Of a stretch of DNA of 64,000 nt, positions 60,225 through 64,000 are shown piece after piece. The notes beneath the pieces are model-generated. The model saw nothing but the letters and a program-made list of their open reading frames with translations, was not told the origin of the DNA and made no database searches. The DNA comes from Candidatus Microthrix subdominans (GTDB lineage Bacteria; Actinomycetota; Acidimicrobiia; Acidimicrobiales; Microtrichaceae). The DNA lies in assembly GCA_016719385.1 (NCBI GenBank), contig JADJZA010000010.1:186001-250000 (forward strand), written 5' to 3'. Positions within the stretch are counted from its first letter, which is position 1. Every line of letters begins with the position of its first letter. The translations under genes were made by a program, and so were the position numbers.

Positions 60225-62794
60225 CTACGCGGCTGCGGCCGCCAAAAACGCCCAAAACTCCTCGATCGTCGTTCGGGTGGTGCGGGGCTGCCCACCGCCA
60301 CCCGCACGGCCACGCGGCCGGCGACGACGGTGCGGGTGCACAGGTAACGGGGATCATCAGCGATCGCTTCGAGCAGCCGCCCGGTGGCCTCGTCACCGTC
60401 TACATGGGCGACACACACCAGCGCCAGCGATCTCGGTGCGACCAGCTCCAGCGTGGGGTGGGCGACGATGGCCTCCTCCAGCCAGGCGGCATCGGCGATG
60501 GCGGTGCGGATGTGGTCTCGCAGCCCCTCCAGGCCGTAGTGGCGCATCACGAAGAACAGCTTGAGGGCCCGGAAGCGCCGGCCGAGCGGCACCTGCCAAT
60601 CTCGAAAGTCGACCACCTCGCCCGCCTCGGACTGGGCGGTTCGCAGGTACTCGGGGACGATGCTGAGCGCCTCGGTCAGGGCCGCCCGGTTGCGCACCCA
60701 CAGGGTGGAGCAGTCGAAGTTGGTGAGCAGCCACTTGTGCGGGTTGAACAGGTAGCTGTCGACGCGCTCCACCCCGTCGCTCACCCAGCGAAGCTCGGGC
60801 GCCACCCCGGCCGATCCGGCCCAGGCGGCGTCGAGGTGCAACCAGATGCCGAGCGGTTCGGTGACGTCGGCAATCGCTTCGACCGGGTCGAATGCCCCGG
60901 TCGAGGTGGTGCCCGAGGTGGCGCACACCAGCAGCGGCACCAGGCCGGCGCGCCGGTCCTCCTCGATCAGGGTGGCCAGCGCCTCGGGGTCCATCGCCAG
61001 CACGCCGTCGGTGGGCACCGCCCGCACCCGCGCCGCAGGAATGCCGGCGACGCGGGCGTCCTTCTCCAGCGACGAGTGGGTTTCGGACGTGCCGTAGACG
61101 ACAAGCGATTCGATGGACACCGGGTCGGCCGACGATGGGTTGTCGGGCACGGCGTCGGCGGTGGCTCCGCCCTCGGTGCTCACGGTCGCAACACCCACCC
61201 CCAGGCGGTGGCGGGCGGCCAGGATGGCGCACAGCGTGCCCGACGAGGCCGAATCCTGGATCACCCCGCCGCCCGGCCCGGGGGTGCCGTCGCTGCGGCG
61301 GTGCCGGAAGTCCTCCGGCAGCCCGCACGCTTCGACCAGCCAGTCCAACACGTGTTGTTCCAGCTCGGTGACCGCCGGGGAGGTGGCCCACAACATGCCC
61401 TGCACGCCCAACCCGGCCGAGACCAGCTCGGCCAGCACCGCCGGCGGGCTGGCGTTGGCGGGGAAGTACCCGAAGAAGCCGGGCGCCTGCCAGTGGGTGA
61501 GCGCCGGGACGATCACCCGGTCCAGGTCGGCGACGGCACCGGCCAGGTCGCCCCCGTGTTCGGGCGGGTGGGCGTCGAGCTGGTCCCGCACCCACCCGGG
61601 CTCCACGGACGGGCCGACCGGCAGGTCGTCGGTGCGACGCCAGTAGTCGGCCACCCAGTCGATCAGTTGGTGGCCGTGGGTGCGGAACGCCGACTCGGCC
61701 AGCTCGAGGCGCTCCCGCCGGGCGTCGCCGCTCCGCCCCGTGTCGCGATGCGCCACCGCCTCCATCGTCAGCCGGATCGTTCCCAGGCGGTCCTCGCCCC
61801 AGGGCAGCGGCATGATCACCGCCTCGTCCACGCCGGCGTCCTCGTACGCATCGACGGCCGAGGCGACGGTCTCGGCGTCGCCGCAGATGTTGATGGCGTC
61901 GATCATCTCGTCGCTCATCGCCGCCTCGGCGGCGCTGCGATCGCCGGCCTCGAACGCGGCGCCGAGCGCGGCCACCTCGTCGGCGAAGCCGGCCCGCGCG
62001 AACGCCTTGGCGTAGGCGGGCACGACGGCGTAGCCAAACAGGTCGCGACGGGCCTTGGCTCGGGCGGCCCCCGGATCGCACACGCCGACGTGCACGTAGG
62101 CCGACACGCGCACCGAACCGGGCGGCCGCCCGGCGGCCAACTCGCCCTGGCGCACCTGCTCGACGCACCAGGGCACCGCCGAGGCCGGCAGGTAGTTCAA
62201 CAGCACCCCGTCGGCGAGTTCGCCGGCCAGGCGCAGCATCCTCTCGTTCAGTGCAGCCAGCACCAGGCGGGGCCGCCGCTCGCCCAGGCGCACGCCCAGC
62301 CGGGTGGGGCCCACGGCGTAGTGGTCACCATCGTGGGTCACCTTGTCGCCACCGAGCAGCGGCCGGGCGAGCTCGAGCCATTCCCTGGTCTGGGCCAGCG
62401 GCCGGTCGCCGTAGCGGGCGCCGTGCCAGCGGCCGACGACCGCCGTGGAGGAGATGCCCACGCCCAGGTTGATCTCCCGCTCGGGTGACAGCGCCTGCAG
62501 CGTGGCCGCTCCCTGGACGGCCAGCAGCGGGGTGCGAAGCTGCAGCGCCAGCACGCCGGTGCCCAGTGCCAGCGTCGGGGCTGCGCAACCGGCGGCGGAG
62601 AGGGTGGCAAAGGCCTCCAGGCCGGTGGTCTCGGCGGTCCAGAAGCTGGCGAAGCCCAGCTCCTCGGCCCAGCGCGCCGCCGTGAGGCCGGCGTCGATGC
62701 CGAGCGGCTGGAACGAAGCGAAGGTGATTCCCGGCGCTCGGCGTCGTACAGCGTCGGGTGCGGCGGTCGGCTCGGTGACGGTGTGAGCGGTCAT
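60225..62794 (-). CDS. Fusion of luciferase-like (F420) domain and PLP decarboxylase; 3' frameshift
   Basis: About 856 residues after correction. N-terminal LLM-class TIM barrel (~20-348; AEELGFASFWTAETTGLEAF, LAALNERMLRLAGELADGVLLNYLP) is joined by a ~13-residue linker to a group II PLP-dependent decarboxylase (~362-856). The decarboxylase has H573 (SETHSSLEK), D655 (HLDAAWAG) and PLP Lys K687 (NPHKWLL). As sequenced, the frame runs on to 60188 with a nonsense Arg-rich tail. Adding one G at the run 60284-60287 restores PRTTRTTIEEFWAFLAAAAA and a TAG at 60225-60227. ATG 62794 is preceded by TACCGT at six bases. Confidence 0.85.
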
Positions 62795-62800
62795 CGCCGC

Positions 62801-62806
62801 ACGGTA
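62801..62806 (-). promoter_or_regulatory. Leaderless -10 element of the fusion gene operon
   Basis: TACCGT on the minus strand, six bases before ATG 62794. Confidence 0.5.
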
Positions 62807-62853
62807 CCCAAGCCCCGCGTGGAGGGGCTGCTTGTCGCTCTGGAATTCCCGCG

Positions 62854-62859
62854 TAGACT
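62854..62859 (+). promoter_or_regulatory. Leaderless -10 element of the 60-residue protein gene
   Basis: TAGACT, seven bases before GTG 62867, with TTGTCG (62832-62837) 16 bases upstream as -35. Confidence 0.55.
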
Positions 62860-62866
62860 GACCAAC

Positions 62867-63049
62867 GTGACCGAGACGACCATTGACTCCACCACCGAAA
62901 GCACCCTGTCCGAGTTGAAGGCCCTCGTCGATCGCGGGCTGGGCGGGATCAACGAGCGGCGCCTCATGCCGGCCGGCGAGGTCGCCGACCTGCTGCTCGA
63001 CGTGCGCATGCTGTTGCAGGACCTCGAAAGCGAGTCCCTGGTCAACTGA
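62867..63049 (+). CDS. Small conserved-looking acidic protein, function unknown
   Basis: 60 residues, predicted mainly helical and acidic (ELKALVDRGLGGINERRLMPAGEVADLLLDVRMLLQDLE). No family recognised, no signal or membrane segment. Promoter and GTG are in good register for a leaderless message; the in-frame ATG at 62783 would overlap the divergent fusion gene. The sequence is clean coding-type despite the short length, so the gene is probably real. Confidence 0.65.
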   Translation: MTETTIDSTTESTLSELKALVDRGLGGINERRLMPAGEVADLLLDVRMLLQDLESESLVN

Positions 63050-63130
63050 TCGGACAGCGGCTGGGCGGGCCGCAGCTGCCGCACGATGGATCGGGGTTGG
63101 GCGCGCTTCGCGGGGTCGGTGCCGACCGGG

Positions 63131-64000
63131 CTAGGCCGTCAGCACCTCAAAGGCATCGGCGATCGCTTCGGCGAGTTGATCGGGTCGCTTGACCGCCGCT
63201 GTATCAGCGTGGATCCCAACGTTCATCACGCCGCGATAGCTCATGGTGGTGACGTTCACCGCCGCCCCGGTCAGCGGGCCCAGCGGGTAGTTGGCCTCGA
63301 CCAGAGCGCCGCCCATGAACGTGTCGAAGGGCGCGGCGCGCAGGTTGGACAAGACCAGGTCGATGTTGGACGTGACCCATTTGCCAACGTGGGTCAGCAG
63401 GGGGGTGGGCACCAGCCGGGCGCCCGAGGCCAGCGAGCCCATCGCAGCCACCGAGCGCTCACCCTTGGCCTTGGTCATCACCTCGGAGATGGCCTGCAGG
63501 CGTTGCACCGGTGTGAGGTCGGGGCTGGCCGGGAGGATGGTGAGTGTCGGCGCAAACAGGTTGCCGCCCGAGGTGCCGCTTCGCGTGCTGATCGGCACGG
63601 CCACCCGAAACTCGGTCGGCGTGGTACCGGCGTCGACGTGAAGGCGGACCGCCGCCTCGACGACGGCGGTGGAGAACAGGTCGTTCACCGTCACGCCGGC
63701 GGAGCGCGCCGCCTCGATCACCCGGTCGAGCGGGAAGTCCATCGTTGCCATCGCCCGGCCGGTCGAGCGGTCGGTCCACAGCGGGCTCAGACGCCGCTCG
63801 ACGCTTCTGGCCTGGCGGGCCAGCGAGGAGGCGATGTCGATCACGTCGGCGCCGGTCTCGGCCAGCCGGGTGGGGTGGCGGACGTGATCCAACACCTCGG
63901 CAATGCTGGTCCTGGTGCGGTCGAGTGTCTTGCGGGTGGCGTGGCCCATCGTTTCGAACAGTTCGCCGAGGGGCAGGCCACCTGCGGCCTGCTCGATCAG
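63131..64000 (-). CDS. WS/DGAT-type acyltransferase, 5' end beyond window
   Basis: C-terminal part (~290 residues) of a wax ester synthase/diacylglycerol acyltransferase, which makes storage triacylglycerol or wax esters from acyl-CoA. The WSD1_C landmarks are FRVAVPISTRSGTSGGNLFAPTLTILP and NIDLVLSNLRAAPF, then GPLTGAAVNVTTMSYRGVMNVGIH. The frame stays open to position 64000, so the N-terminus with the HHxxxDG active site is outside the window; an internal ATG at 63949 is not the true start. Confidence 0.88.
   Translation of the reverse strand: MIEQAAGGLPLGELFETMGHATRKTLDRTRTSIAEVLDHVRHPTRLAETGADVIDIASSLARQARSVERRLSPLWTDRSTGRAMATMDFPLDRVIEAARSAGVTVNDLFSTAVVEAAVRLHVDAGTTPTEFRVAVPISTRSGTSGGNLFAPTLTILPASPDLTPVQRLQAISEVMTKAKGERSVAAMGSLASGARLVPTPLLTHVGKWVTSNIDLVLSNLRAAPFDTFMGGALVEANYPLGPLTGAAVNVTTMSYRGVMNVGIHADTAAVKRPDQLAEAIADAFEVLTA

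Noticed and set aside
60404..62488. 694-codon plus-strand frame opposite the fusion gene
   Set aside because: Antisense shadow, rich in Gly/Arg/His/Gln; no recognisable motif.
1..64000. tRNA, rRNA, CRISPR arrays, IS elements, integrase or phage genes
   Set aside because: None found by reading; no transposase-like proteins, spacer-repeat pattern or cloverleaf was seen. A dedicated search would be needed to exclude small ncRNAs.

Overview
This is a high-GC window from an aerobic actinobacterium. No rRNA, tRNA, CRISPR array, insertion sequence or phage gene was seen, so it looks like ordinary chromosome rather than a mobile island. Support for Actinomycetota: mycothiol S-conjugate amidase (mca), F420-type luciferase-like enzymes, the ImuA'/ImuB/DnaE2 mutagenesis set behind Gram-positive type LexA boxes, a WS/DGAT acyltransferase, a group II truncated haemoglobin and many GTG/TTG starts. 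An Acidimicrobiia-like lineage is my best guess, but it is an inference.

Layout. 1-5.6 kb: histidine kinase, AbiEi/DUF559 protein, methyltransferase, flippase-like membrane protein, EamA transporter. 5.6-12.5 kb: 2OG-Fe(II) oxygenase diverging from LexA-controlled imuA'-imuB, then an OmpR-type two-component pair and a lipoprotein M23 peptidase. 12.5-18 kb: pepF-rarD operon, a carboxylate-amine ligase behind a tiny leader ORF, and an M20 amidohydrolase, closed by an extreme G-run cluster. 18-24 kb (minus strand): UbiB kinase, truncated haemoglobin, GlsB, VOC protein, PIG-L deacetylase, TrkA-TrkH. 24-30 kb: K+ channel, SOS polymerase dnaE2, fatty-acid desaturase. 30-36 kb: AIM24 protein, NarL-type two-component pair, a two-domain lipoprotein, DUF998, YjbR. 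36-42.5 kb: MMPL transporter, DUF2254, PAP2 phosphatase, duplicated PhoU/RCK_C protein. 42.5-45.5 kb: copper operon (PCuAC, SCO-PCuAC fusion, CtaG-like) for cytochrome oxidase assembly. 45.5-53.5 kb: mca, YdjC-like protein, nuclease, amidase, thioesterase, F420 oxidoreductase, carotenoid oxygenase. 53.7-64 kb: a pseudo-protease lipoprotein, P-type ATPase, M50 protease, an SDR, an unusual luciferase-like/PLP-decarboxylase fusion, a small conserved-looking protein and a truncated WS/DGAT gene.

Cross-cutting signals. (1) Many transcription-unit heads have a TANNNT hexamer ending 5-8 bases before the start codon, the arrangement of leaderless transcripts; I used it to choose several starts. (2) Four intergenic palindromes with outer CGAA ends occur, two of them with the same geometry and compensatory base changes. 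(3) Both mutasome loci carry LexA palindromes overlapping the promoter. (4) The most novel single gene is the luciferase-like/decarboxylase fusion at 60.2-62.8 kb, which also shows a one-base frameshift near its 3' end.
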